From NCBI GenBank assembly GCA_049316905.1, contig JBMOJH010000081.1, positions 1 to 15,919 on the forward strand: a DNA stretch of 15,919 nucleotides, read 5' to 3'. This DNA comes from CAIPVR01 sp049316905. Lineage in GTDB: Bacteria; Actinomycetota; Acidimicrobiia; Acidimicrobiales; Microtrichaceae. Under the pieces are notes generated by a model. It saw only the letters and a program-made list of their open reading frames with translations. It did no database searches and had not been told where the DNA came from. The translations under genes were made by a program, and so were the position numbers. Within the stretch, counting starts at the first letter, position 1. The number at the start of each line of letters is the position of its first letter. This document shows positions 1 through 6,889 of this stretch, one piece after another.

Positions 1-437
1 AGCAGAAGGTCAACGACGCGCTCAAGCAGCACTTCCGGCCCGAGTTCCTGAACCGCATCGACGAGGTCATCGTCTTCCACGAGCTCAGCCAGCCGGAGGT
101 CACCCAGATCGTCGACCTGATGATCAAGCGGGTCACCGACCAGCTCGCGGGCCAGGGCATCGGCCTGGAACTCACCGACGCGGCCAAGGTCCACCTCGGC
201 GAGAAGGGCTACGACCCCACCCTCGGCGCCCGTCCGCTGCGGCGGGCGATCCAGCGCCTGGTGGAGGACCCGCTCTCGGAACGCCTGCTCTGGAAGGAGT
301 TCCGCGCCGGTCAGACCATCACGGTCGACGTGGAGCCCGACCCGGAGGACGAGGGCCGTCCGCACGTGGTCTTCCGGGCCACCGAGGGCTTCACCCCCCC
401 GCCGCTCGAGGAGCTCGCCGCCACCACCGGCGAGTGA
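1..437 (+). CDS. clpC: ATP-dependent Clp protease ATP-binding subunit ClpC, C-terminal part (5' end outside window)
   Basis: This is the last 144 residues of a Hsp100/Clp unfoldase, read in the frame beginning at base 3. ClpC uses ATP to unfold substrates and threads them into the ClpP protease in the cytoplasm. The visible part starts in the end of the second AAA+ module, with the sensor-2-proximal FRPEFLNRID motif, and continues through the D2-small domain, with the YDPTLGARPLRR motif (the GAR arginine is sensor 2). The acidic, proline-containing tail after the last beta strand resembles actinobacterial ClpC more than ClpB, so ClpC is preferred. The N-terminal domain and both Walker motifs lie outside the window. 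Its TGA stop overlaps the GTG start of the next gene (GTGA), so the two are probably cotranscribed and translationally coupled. Confidence 0.93.
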   Translation, partial: QKVNDALKQHFRPEFLNRIDEVIVFHELSQPEVTQIVDLMIKRVTDQLAGQGIGLELTDAAKVHLGEKGYDPTLGARPLRRAIQRLVEDPLSERLLWKEFRAGQTITVDVEPDPEDEGRPHVVFRATEGFTPPPLEELAATTGE

Positions 438-1204
438 GCTGCCGGGCGCCACGCCTGCTCGCGACCGCCGCCGTCATGGCGGCGGTCGTCGCGTGTGCGG
501 CCTGCCGGGCCGATGCCACCGTCGCGGTCGACGTCGCCCGCAACGGCTCGGGCACCGTCACGCTCACCGTGGTCCTCGACCGCGCCGCGGCCGTCGAGCT
601 CGGCGATCCCGCGGCGGTGCCGCTCGACGACCTGCGCGCCCGGGACTGGCGCGTGACGCCCCCGGCCACGGATCCCGGCACCGGTGCGGTGACCTTCCGG
701 GCCGTGCACCCGTTCCGCTCGCCCGACGAGGTGCCGGCGCTCCTCGAGCAGATCGGTGGTCGCAACGGCGTGTTCCGCTCGACCTCGCTCGTGGTCGACG
801 CCGGGCCGCTCGGCACCGACTACCGCTTCCGCACCCGGGTGGTCCTCTCCGGCGATCCGGCCCAGTTCTCCGACGCCGACCTCACCAAGGTGCTGGGCGA
901 CCTGCCGCTGGGCCGCACCCCGGCGGAGCTCGCCGCCCTGGCCGCGCCGGCGGGGAGCGGCGTCGGGCTGCGCCTCGAGGTGCGCCTGCCGCCCGGCCGC
1001 ACGGAGGCCCGGGAGTACCCGGTCACCGGCGGCGCGCCCACCGACGAGCGGTTCGCGCTGTCGAGCTCCGTGCCCAACACCGGGACCCGTCAGCAGCTCC
1101 TCGCCGCGGCCGGCCTGCTCGTGCTCGCGCTGGTGGCCCTGGTGATCGGCCTCGTCCGGCGCCGGCGCGGCCGTCGGAACGCGGACGTCACACCCGGTCC
1201 CTAG
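434..1204 (+). CDS. LppM-like (DUF3153) membrane-anchored lipoprotein
   Basis: A 256-residue predicted exported lipoprotein. The N-terminus has a short basic head, a hydrophobic stretch (about residues 8-23) and a lipobox-like VVAC with Cys21 as the probable lipidated residue; Cys24 is an alternative. A beta-rich extracytoplasmic domain follows (about 27-215). A second membrane segment lies at about 222-241, then an Arg-rich stop-transfer tail. This layout matches the LppM/DUF3153 family known from mycobacteria, where LppM has been linked to envelope glycolipids; the role here is not established. The GTG start at 434 overlaps the clpC stop. The later ATG at 476 would cut the signal peptide in half, so GTG is chosen. 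Its TAG stop also forms the first three bases of the putative radA -10 element. The fold assignment is moderate; the lipoprotein nature is better supported. Confidence 0.75.
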   Translation: MSCRAPRLLATAAVMAAVVACAACRADATVAVDVARNGSGTVTLTVVLDRAAAVELGDPAAVPLDDLRARDWRVTPPATDPGTGAVTFRAVHPFRSPDEVPALLEQIGGRNGVFRSTSLVVDAGPLGTDYRFRTRVVLSGDPAQFSDADLTKVLGDLPLGRTPAELAALAAPAGSGVGLRLEVRLPPGRTEAREYPVTGGAPTDERFALSSSVPNTGTRQQLLAAAGLLVLALVALVIGLVRRRRGRRNADVTPGP

Positions 1205-1207
1205 GGT
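1202..1207 (+). promoter_or_regulatory. -10 hexamer (TAGGGT) for leaderless radA transcript
   Basis: TAGGGT lies 7 bases before the radA ATG, so the predicted transcript would start at or next to the A of the start codon. It fits the TAnnnT -10 consensus of actinobacterial sigma factors, and the TAG of the preceding gene's stop codon is part of it. There is no recognisable -35 element. The TCCTCCC spacer is pyrimidine-rich and cannot act as a Shine-Dalgarno sequence. Confidence 0.55.
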
Positions 1208-1214
1208 TCCTCCC

Positions 1215-2576
1215 ATGTCGAGGACCCGCACCCTGTACCGCTGCGCCACCTGCGGCGCGGAGGCGCCCAAGTGGTCGGGCCGCTGCGCCGGCTGCGGGGA
1301 CTGGAACACCCTCCAGGAGGAGCTCGCCGGGCCCGCCCCGTCGGCACTGCCGCTCACCACCGCCTCACCTCCCCGGCCCATCACCGAGCTCCCGTCCGAC
1401 GACGGCCGTCCCGTCGCCACCGGCGTGGCCGAGTTCGACCGCGTCCTCGGCGGCGGGCTCGTCCCCGGCAGCGTCACCCTCCTCGGCGGCGAGCCGGGTG
1501 TGGGCAAGTCCACGCTGGTGCTGCAGCTGCTCGCCGAGCGGGCCGCCGCCGGAGCGTCGGTGCTCTACGTCACCGGCGAGGAGTCCACCGGCCAGGTGCG
1601 CCTGCGGGCCGAGCGCCTCGGGGCGCTGGAGCCGCAGCTGCTCCTCGCGGCGGAGACGTCGCTGCCCGCCGTGCTCGCCCATCTCGAGTCGATCCGGCCC
1701 GAGCTGTGCGTGGTCGACTCGGTGCAGACGCTGCACGACCCGCAGTTCTCCTCCGCCCCCGGCTCGGTCACCCAGGTCCGGGAGTGCGCGCACCGGCTGG
1801 TGCAGGCAGCGAAGTCCACCGGCACCACCGTGGTGCTCGTGGGCCACGTCACGAAGGACGGCCAGCTGTCGGGCCCGCGGGTCCTCGAGCACGTGGTCGA
1901 CACCGTCCTGTCGCTCGACGGCGACCGCCACCACGCCCTCCGGGTCCTGCGGGCCAGCAAGCACCGGTTCGGCTCCACCGGCGAGATCGGGCTGTTCTCG
2001 GTGGGGGCCTCCGGCCTCGCCGTGGTGGCGGACCCGTCGTCGATGTTCCTCGGCGACCGGCGTGACGAGGTCGAGGGCTCCGTGGTGATGCCGTCGCTCG
2101 AGGGGCACCGGCCCCTGCTCGTGGAGGTGCAGGCCCTGGTGTCGCCCTCGCCGCTGCCGCAGCCCCGCCGTTCGGTGCAGGGCCTCGAGTCGGGCCGGGT
2201 GGCCCTGCTCCTCGCCGTGCTGCAGCAGCGGGCCGGGGTGCCCCTCGCCGCGAACGACGTGTATGCCATGACCGCCGGCGGCGCGCGGGTGGCCGAGCCC
2301 GCGGCGGACCTCGCGGTGTGCCTCGCGGTGGCCTCCTCGGTGTCGCGCCAGGCCTTCCCGGCCGACACGGTCGCGGTGGCGGAGGTGGGCCTCGGCGGTG
2401 AGCTGCGCCAGGTCCAGGGCCTCGAACGCCGCCTGGCCGAGGCCGCCCGCCTCGGGTTCCGCTCCGCGGTGGTCGCCCGCTCGTCACCCGACGTCGACGC
2501 GTCCATCGAGCTGCTCCGGGTCCCCACGCTGCTCGGGGCCCTCCGCCTCACCGGGGTCGCCCGCACCGTCGGGTGA
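1215..2576 (+). CDS. radA: DNA repair protein RadA (Sms)
   Basis: A full-length 453-residue RadA, a cytoplasmic RecA-like ATPase that acts with RecA in recombination and branch migration during repair. Domains in order: an N-terminal C4 zinc finger (Cys10, Cys13, Cys24, Cys27); a RecA-type ATPase core with Walker A GEPGVGKS at 92-99 and a Walker B ending VVD at Asp168; the RadA-specific motif, here KHRFG at 249-253 instead of the usual KNRFG; and a C-terminal Lon-protease-like domain (about 270-450) that lacks proteolytic function in this family. The ATG follows a TAGGGT hexamer by 7 bases, so it is probably leaderless. disA follows directly. RadA and DisA interact physically in Bacillus, and this pairing is conserved in many Gram-positives, which supports a shared DNA-damage role. 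Confidence 0.96.
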   Translation: MSRTRTLYRCATCGAEAPKWSGRCAGCGDWNTLQEELAGPAPSALPLTTASPPRPITELPSDDGRPVATGVAEFDRVLGGGLVPGSVTLLGGEPGVGKSTLVLQLLAERAAAGASVLYVTGEESTGQVRLRAERLGALEPQLLLAAETSLPAVLAHLESIRPELCVVDSVQTLHDPQFSSAPGSVTQVRECAHRLVQAAKSTGTTVVLVGHVTKDGQLSGPRVLEHVVDTVLSLDGDRHHALRVLRASKHRFGSTGEIGLFSVGASGLAVVADPSSMFLGDRRDEVEGSVVMPSLEGHRPLLVEVQALVSPSPLPQPRRSVQGLESGRVALLLAVLQQRAGVPLAANDVYAMTAGGARVAEPAADLAVCLAVASSVSRQAFPADTVAVAEVGLGGELRQVQGLERRLAEAARLGFRSAVVARSSPDVDASIELLRVPTLLGALRLTGVARTVG

Positions 2577-2590
2577 GCGGGCGCGCCCCC

Positions 2591-2596
2591 TACACT
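2591..2596 (+). promoter_or_regulatory. -10 hexamer (TACACT) for leaderless disA transcript
   Basis: TACACT followed by 6 bases and then GTG at 2603. This spacing predicts transcription starting at the G of the start codon. The element lies inside the N-terminal extension that would be coded if the upstream GTG at 2573 were used, which argues for the 2603 start. Confidence 0.6.
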
Positions 2597-2602
2597 GGCA
2601 GC

Positions 2603-3676
2603 GTGCCCGCCAGCCGAGACCCAGAGCTCATGGAGGCCCTCGCCATGGTGGCGCCCGGCCAACCGCTGCGCGAGGGCCTCGACCGCATCCTGAAGGCCGG
2701 CATGGGGGCGCTCATCGTCATCGGTGACGGGCCCGACGTGCTCAACATCTCCTCCGGCGGGTTCCTGGTGAATGCGGCGTTCTCGCCGCAGCGGCTCTCG
2801 GAGCTCGCCAAGACCGACGGCGCGATCGTGCTCACCTCCGACGTCGGCTACATCGCCCGGGCCAACGTGCACCTGGTGCCCAACCCGAACGTCCCCACCG
2901 AGGAGACCGGCACCCGCCACCGCACCGCCGAGCGGGTGGCGCGTTCGATCGGCGTGCCGTGCCTGTCGGTGTCGGAGGACATGGCGGTGGTGACCGTCTA
3001 CACCCGCACCCGCCGCTACCAGCTGGAGCCCATCCCGAGCATCCTCAGCCGCTGCAACCAGGCGTTGCAGACCCTGGAGCGCTACAAGCAGCGCCTCACC
3101 GACGAGTCGGCCAGCCTCACGGCGCTGGAGGTGGAGGACCTCGTCACCCTGCGCGACGTGGTCACCCTGCTGCAGCGGGCCGAGCTGGTCGCCCGCATCT
3201 CCGACGAGATCGAGCGGCACCTGGTGGAGCTCGGCACCGACGGCCGACTCGTGCGCCTCCAGCTGCGGGAGCTCATGGCCGGTGTGGAGGACGAGCGGCG
3301 CCTGGTGGTGCTCGACTACGTGCAGTCCGACGCGTCCTGGGACCTCGAGCAGGCGATCGACACCCTCAGCGACCTCGACCTCGACGCGCTGCTCGACGCC
3401 GAGGAGATCGCCCACGCGGTGCACCTCAGCGGCCACGCGGATGACCTCGACTCCTCGATCGAACCCCGCGGTTACCGCATGCTGGCCCGCATCCCGCGCC
3501 TGCCCGAGGACGTGGCGCACGCCCTCGTCGGCCACTGCGGCTCGCTCGACAAGCTCAGCCGGGCCTCCGTGGAGGACCTCGCCGCGATCGACGGGGTCGA
3601 CGAGCACTGGGCCCGAACGGTGAAGGACGCGCTGAGCCGCATCGCGGAGTCGAGCATCCTCGACCGCTACGCCTGA
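2603..3676 (+). CDS. disA: DNA integrity scanning diadenylate cyclase DisA
   Basis: DisA makes c-di-AMP from two ATP and scans DNA for branched structures, stopping synthesis when it meets them. The protein is 357 residues from the chosen start. The N-terminal DAC domain (about 10-145) has both catalytic motifs, DGA at 72-74 and RHR at 105-107, almost the same positions as in characterised DisA proteins. A long helical linker follows (about 150-290). The C-terminal helix-hairpin-helix DNA-binding domain is at about 300-350. An upstream GTG at 2573 overlaps the radA stop and would add ten residues. The 2603 GTG is preferred because TACACT lies 6 bases upstream and because the motif positions then match the family. 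It could therefore be transcribed both by read-through from radA and from its own promoter. Confidence 0.95.
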   Translation: MPASRDPELMEALAMVAPGQPLREGLDRILKAGMGALIVIGDGPDVLNISSGGFLVNAAFSPQRLSELAKTDGAIVLTSDVGYIARANVHLVPNPNVPTEETGTRHRTAERVARSIGVPCLSVSEDMAVVTVYTRTRRYQLEPIPSILSRCNQALQTLERYKQRLTDESASLTALEVEDLVTLRDVVTLLQRAELVARISDEIERHLVELGTDGRLVRLQLRELMAGVEDERRLVVLDYVQSDASWDLEQAIDTLSDLDLDALLDAEEIAHAVHLSGHADDLDSSIEPRGYRMLARIPRLPEDVAHALVGHCGSLDKLSRASVEDLAAIDGVDEHWARTVKDALSRIAESSILDRYA

Positions 3677-3700
3677 GCCGTCCGTGGCCGCCCGTCACCG

Positions 3701-4288
3701 ATGAGCACGGTCCTGGGCGAGCACAAGGGCCGGCCGTGCGTGCTGGTGGAGAGCCGGCCCGAGTGGCGGGCCTGGCTGGCCGAGCACCACGCCACCAGCG
3801 GCACGATCTGGTTGGCCCGCTGGAAGAAGGGCTCCGGCCGCCCGCACCTGGAGTACGACGACCTGGTGGAGGAGGCGCTCTGCTTCGGCTGGATCGACTC
3901 CACCGTCAACGCCTACGACGAGGACCGCAGCGTGGTGCTGGTGGCGCCCCGCAAGAAGGGCGGCACGTGGTCGAGGGTCAACAAGGAGCGACTGGTCCGC
4001 CTGGAGGCCGCGGGGCTGCTCGCCCCGCCCGGCATCGCGGTGATCGAGGCGGCGAAGGCCGACGGCTCGTGGAGCCTGCTCGACGACGCCGAGGCGCTGG
4101 TGGTGCCACCGGACCTCGCCGCAGGGCTGGCCGCCCACGCGGAGCTGGCCGCGGTGTGGGACGCGCAGACCCCCGGTCGTCGCAAGGTGGCGCTGAGCCA
4201 GCTCGCGCTCGCGAAGACGGACGCAACGCGGCGCAAGCGGCTGGACAAGATCCTGGCCATGCTGGGCGAGGGCCGACTCGAGTACTGA
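3701..4288 (+). CDS. YdeI/OmpD-associated (OmdA-like) family protein
   Basis: A 195-residue soluble protein with no signal peptide. The N-terminal half (about 17-90) has the family's signatures: a Trp-containing helix (EWRAWLAEHH), the IWLARWKKGSG strand, the LEYDDLVEEALCFGWIDS stretch, and APRKKGGTWSRVNKER. The C-terminal region (about 130-195) is the helical OmdA domain, ending in a basic helix (RRKRLDKILAML). Members of this family are annotated as YdeI/OmpD-associated or bacteriocin-protection proteins, but their biochemical role is poorly known and I do not assign one. The ATG at 3701 lies 24 bases after the disA stop. No clear -10 hexamer or Shine-Dalgarno sequence precedes it, so it may rely on read-through from disA. 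Confidence 0.83.
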   Translation: MSTVLGEHKGRPCVLVESRPEWRAWLAEHHATSGTIWLARWKKGSGRPHLEYDDLVEEALCFGWIDSTVNAYDEDRSVVLVAPRKKGGTWSRVNKERLVRLEAAGLLAPPGIAVIEAAKADGSWSLLDDAEALVVPPDLAAGLAAHAELAAVWDAQTPGRRKVALSQLALAKTDATRRKRLDKILAMLGEGRLEY

Positions 4289-4303
4289 GCCGGGCCGCCG
4301 TCC

Positions 4304-4309
4304 TAGGGT
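4304..4309 (+). promoter_or_regulatory. -10 hexamer (TAGGGT) for leaderless hydrolase transcript
   Basis: TAGGGT, a 7-base spacer and then ATG at 4317. It is the same hexamer and spacing as before radA, in the 28-base gap after the YdeI-like gene. Confidence 0.55.
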
Positions 4310-4316
4310 CGCGGAC

Positions 4317-4994
4317 ATGGACATCGAGCTGCCCTCCGGAACCCCTGCCCACGTCGCCCGGGTCGACGGCGCCGACCGCGGCCTCGTGGTCATCCCCGAC
4401 ATCTGGGGACTGCGGCCCCTGTTCACCGACCTGTGCCACGCGCTGTCGGCCCGGACCGGGTGGTCGGTGGCCACCTTCGAGCCGTTCCCCGGCCGGGACC
4501 TGCCGGGCGCGGCCGACCCCGACGGGCCGGCCCAACGCTTCGCCGCCATGGGTGCCCTCACCGACGAGCGGCTCCTCGGCGACGCGGCCCTCGCCGCGGA
4601 CGCCACGGGCGCGCCGGCGGTGGGCCTCATCGGGTTCTGCATGGGCGGGATGTACGCCCTGAAGGCCTCGGCCACGGGCCGCTTCGACCGGGTGGCGGGC
4701 TTCTACGGGATGGTCCACGTGCCGGAGGACTGGCAGGGGGCCGGGCAGGGCGAACCGCTCGACGCGCTGGCCCGCCGTGGGGACACCGGCGTGATGGCGG
4801 TGGTGGGCACGGCGGATCACTGGACGCCGCCGGAGCACCTGGCGGAGCTCGAGGCCGCCGGGGTCACCGTCGTGCGCTACGAGGGGGCCGACCACGGCTT
4901 CGTGCACGACCCGTCGCGGCCGGTGCACCGACCCGACGATGCGGCCGACGCGTGGGACCGGGTGCTCGCGTTCCTCGACGGCGTGACGAGCTGA
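4317..4994 (+). CDS. Dienelactone hydrolase-family protein
   Basis: A 225-residue cytoplasmic alpha/beta hydrolase. The nucleophile elbow is GFCMGG with Cys108 as nucleophile, the cysteine form typical of dienelactone hydrolases rather than the serine of lipases. Asp167 (GTADHWTP) and His193 (GADHGF) complete a Cys-Asp-His triad. The FEPFPGRD segment (about 54-61) corresponds to the part of the family that carries a conserved Glu. Length is close to the family norm of about 230-240. Characterised members hydrolyse dienelactones in chlorocatechol breakdown, but no catechol genes are nearby, so the true substrate is unknown. Its TGA ends 9 bases before the stop of the convergent CRP/FNR gene, and the pair share a hairpin. 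Confidence 0.88.
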   Translation: MDIELPSGTPAHVARVDGADRGLVVIPDIWGLRPLFTDLCHALSARTGWSVATFEPFPGRDLPGAADPDGPAQRFAAMGALTDERLLGDAALAADATGAPAVGLIGFCMGGMYALKASATGRFDRVAGFYGMVHVPEDWQGAGQGEPLDALARRGDTGVMAVVGTADHWTPPEHLAELEAAGVTVVRYEGADHGFVHDPSRPVHRPDDAADAWDRVLAFLDGVTS

Positions 4995-5008
4995 CCGGCC
5001 GGCTCAGC
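4990..5008. terminator. Possible bidirectional terminator hairpin spanning two convergent stop codons
   Basis: GCTGA (4990-4994) and TCAGC (5004-5008) form a 5-bp stem around a GC-rich 9-base loop that is itself nearly self-complementary. The arms contain the stop codon of the hydrolase (TGA) and the reverse-strand stop of the CRP/FNR gene. There is no U-tract, so it is not a classical intrinsic terminator. Its position between convergent genes is the main support. Confidence 0.35.
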
Positions 5009-5663
5009 GGGAGCGGATCTCGAGCTCGCGGCGCTTGAGGATCCGGTACTGCCGGTCGTTCTGTTCGATCCAGCCGAGACGCAGGAAGCTGGCGATCGCC
5101 TTGTTGACCCGCTCGCGGGAGGCGCCGACGAGGCCGGCGAGCTCCTCCTGGGTGATCGGGATCTCGAACTCGTCGGTGTCGCCCGCGAGCTCCAGCAGGT
5201 GCTTGGCCGTGCGGCCCGTGACGTCGAGGAAGAACGAATCGGCGAGGGCCTCGTCGGTGGCCCGGATGCGCTGGCTCAGCAGGCGCACGACCGACCACAG
5301 CAGCTCCGGACGGTCGTCCCACACCGTGGTGAGGACCTCGTACGGGATGGCGATCACGCTGGAGGGCTCGAGCGCCCGGGCCTCGGCGGAGCGACCCATC
5401 GTGTCGAACAGGCCCATCTCGCCGAACAGGTCGCCGCGCTCCATCAGCGCCACCATCGACTCGCGCCCGTCGATCGACTTGTTCGAGATCGCGATCCGGC
5501 CGTCGATCACCACGTAGCAGGCGTCGGCCTCGGCGCCCTCCTCGAAGACCACGTCGCCGCGCACGAGTTCGAGGGTCTCCGCCGCATCGGCGATGCGGCG
5601 GTGGTCGTCCTCGTCGAACTGGTCGAAGAGATCGACGTCGCGGAGCAGGTCGAGATCGTTCAC
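5004..5663 (-). CDS. CRP/FNR-family transcriptional regulator
   Basis: A 219-residue regulator with an N-terminal cyclic-nucleotide-binding beta-roll (about 10-115) and a C-terminal winged helix-turn-helix (about 145-215). The phosphate-binding cassette FGEMGLFDTMGRSA (80-93) keeps the Glu and Arg-Ser that contact cAMP in CRP, so a cyclic nucleotide ligand is plausible. There is no N-terminal cysteine cluster, so it is not an FNR-type oxygen sensor. The recognition helix is about ASRERVNKAIASFLR (181-195). The start is uncertain. The GTG at 5663 is chosen because TACGAT lies 7 bases upstream of it. An ATG at 5672, which would add three residues (222 aa), overlaps that hexamer and is a real alternative. 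It is transcribed divergently from ispD, which makes ispDF a possible target; this is inference. Confidence 0.9.
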   Translation of the reverse strand: MNDLDLLRDVDLFDQFDEDDHRRIADAAETLELVRGDVVFEEGAEADACYVVIDGRIAISNKSIDGRESMVALMERGDLFGEMGLFDTMGRSAEARALEPSSVIAIPYEVLTTVWDDRPELLWSVVRLLSQRIRATDEALADSFFLDVTGRTAKHLLELAGDTDEFEIPITQEELAGLVGASRERVNKAIASFLRLGWIEQNDRQYRILKRRELEIRSR

Positions 5664-5670
5664 TCGGCGC

Positions 5671-5676
5671 ATCGTA
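5671..5676 (-). promoter_or_regulatory. -10 hexamer (TACGAT) for leaderless CRP/FNR-regulator transcript
   Basis: On the minus strand, TACGAT is followed by 7 bases and GTG at 5663. If this promoter is right, the ATG at 5672 lies inside the promoter and cannot be the main start. Confidence 0.45.
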
Positions 5677-5730
5677 GCGAAGGTCACACGCACTCCCCCC
5701 GCCAGGACCCGCTCCCTCGCAGGGGCCCGG

Positions 5731-5736
5731 TAGGTT
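5731..5736 (+). promoter_or_regulatory. -10 hexamer (TAGGTT) upstream of ispD
   Basis: TAGGTT lies 8 bases before the ispD ATG, so a leaderless or nearly leaderless mRNA is expected. The spacer GCCCCTCC has no Shine-Dalgarno sequence. It sits in the 81-base divergent region shared with the CRP/FNR gene. Confidence 0.5.
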
Positions 5737-5744
5737 GCCCCTCC

Positions 5745-6413
5745 ATGGGTCCGGTCTGGTGCGTGGTGGTCGGCGGCGGCAGCGGCCGTCGCTACGGCGG
5801 CGCCAAGCAGTTCGAACGGTTGGCCGGCCGCCGGGTGATCGACCACTCGGTCGCGGCCGCCGCGGCGGTGTGCGACGGCGTCGTGGCCGTGGTGCCCGCC
5901 GACTCGCTCGACACCGACGACGGCGTCGTGCCCGGCACCGCGGCGGTGGTGGCCGGTGGGGCCGACCGCGTCGGCTCGGTGCGCGCCGGTCTGGCCGTGG
6001 TGCCCGCCGACGCCGAGGTGGTCCTGGTGCACGACGCGGCCCGCCCGCTGGCCAGCACCGACCTCTTCGCCCGGGTCGTGGCCGCGGTGCGCTCCGGGGC
6101 GGAGGCCGTGATCCCGGTGGTGCCCGTCGCCGACACGATCCGTGAGCTGACCGGTGCTCCCGCCGGCAGCCGGGTGGTGGACCGCGACCGGCTCCGCGCC
6201 GTCCAGACCCCCCAGGGATTCGACGCCGCGGTGCTGCGCGCCGCCTACGCCGGCGACGCGGAGGCCACCGACGACGCCGGGGTGGTGGAGGCCGCCGGCG
6301 CCACGGTCACGCTCGTGGACGGAGAAGCCGCCAACCGCAAGATCACCGACCCCGACGACCGCGTCACCGCCGCGGCGGTGCTCGCGGCCCGGATGGAGGA
6401 CAGGCCCGCATGA
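5745..6413 (+). CDS. ispD: 2-C-methyl-D-erythritol 4-phosphate cytidylyltransferase IspD
   Basis: IspD couples MEP to CTP, giving CDP-ME, the third step of the MEP isoprenoid pathway. The 222-residue protein has the family's motifs in order: the nucleotide-binding loop GGGSGRRYGGAKQ (10-22), in which the usual Pro before Lys21-Gln22 is Ala; HDAARP (96-101); the VADTI segment (128-132); QTPQGF (154-159); TDDAG (175-179); and NRKITDP (197-203). The ATG at 5745 is chosen because the first beta strand begins immediately after it; longer in-frame readings upstream run through the reverse-strand regulator. It overlaps ispF by 4 bases (ATGA), showing translational coupling. Together they supply two non-consecutive MEP-pathway steps. 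Confidence 0.95.
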   Translation: MGPVWCVVVGGGSGRRYGGAKQFERLAGRRVIDHSVAAAAAVCDGVVAVVPADSLDTDDGVVPGTAAVVAGGADRVGSVRAGLAVVPADAEVVLVHDAARPLASTDLFARVVAAVRSGAEAVIPVVPVADTIRELTGAPAGSRVVDRDRLRAVQTPQGFDAAVLRAAYAGDAEATDDAGVVEAAGATVTLVDGEAANRKITDPDDRVTAAAVLAARMEDRPA

Positions 6414-6889
6414 GACTCCGCGTCGGCAACGGCTTCGACGTCCATCGCTTCTCCGACGACCCCGACCGCGTGCTGGTCCTCGGCGGGGTGGCGATCGCGG
6501 GTGAGCGCGCCCTGCACGGCCATTCCGACGCGGACGTGGTCGCGCACGCAGTGGCCGAGGCGCTGCTCGGGGCCTCGGGCCTGGGTGACCTGGGCCGCCT
6601 CTTCCCCGACACCGACGAGCGTTGGGCCGGGGCCGACAGCATGGAGCTGCTCGCCGAGGTGGTGCGCCGAGTGCATGACGACGGCTGGGAGGTGGCCAAC
6701 GTGGACTGCTCGGTGATCGCCGAACGGCCGAAGCTCGCGCCGCACCGCGCGGCGATGGAGGCCGGCCTCGGGCGGGTGGTCGGTGCGCCCGTCACGGTGA
6801 AGGGCCGCCGGGCCGAGGGCATCGGCGGCCTGGGTCGTGCCGAGGGGATCGCCTGCTTCGCGTCCGCGCTGATCACGGGGACCGACTGA
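6410..6889 (+). CDS. ispF: 2-C-methyl-D-erythritol 2,4-cyclodiphosphate synthase IspF
   Basis: IspF cyclises CDP-ME 2-phosphate to MEcPP with release of CMP, working as a trimer. The 159-residue protein has the metal ligands Asp10 and His12 (GFDVHRF) and His46, the HSDADVVAHA motif (38-47), FPDTD (65-69) and the PKL turn (107-109) that contacts the cytidine. One difference stands out. The motif that in E. coli reads K-A-T-T-T-E, whose two threonines contact the CDP phosphates, here reads K-G-R-R-A-E (131-136). The following GLGRAEGIA is conserved. The start codon overlaps the ispD stop (ATGA), and the stop overlaps the rlmB start (TGATG), so the three genes form one operon. Confidence 0.95.
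   Translation: MRLRVGNGFDVHRFSDDPDRVLVLGGVAIAGERALHGHSDADVVAHAVAEALLGASGLGDLGRLFPDTDERWAGADSMELLAEVVRRVHDDGWEVANVDCSVIAERPKLAPHRAAMEAGLGRVVGAPVTVKGRRAEGIGGLGRAEGIACFASALITGTD

Noticed and set aside
311..1513. Long minus-strand open frame opposite lppM-like and radA
   Set aside because: It is a GC-driven shadow of the plus-strand genes, rich in Arg/Gly/Ala with no family resemblance.
2579..2588. GGGCGCGCCC palindrome just upstream of the disA -10
   Set aside because: Ten-base GC-only palindromes are expected often in DNA this GC-rich, and nothing else ties it to regulation.
1565..3607. 680-codon minus-strand open frame opposite radA and disA
   Set aside because: It lies antisense to two clear conserved genes, and its translation is low-complexity without domains.
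5673..5688. CRP-like half-site (TCACA) in front of the CRP/FNR gene
   Set aside because: A TCACA at 5684-5688 has the right N6 spacing to CGTAG, but that other arm matches TGTGA at only two of five bases. This is too weak to call an operator.
5810..5825. GTTCGAAC palindrome inside ispD as a second LexA site
   Set aside because: It lacks the four-base spacer of a LexA box and lies inside conserved coding sequence (KQFE).
5004..6032. Longer 342-residue form of the CRP/FNR regulator
   Set aside because: The extra N-terminus runs antisense through the ispD promoter and coding start and has no domain.
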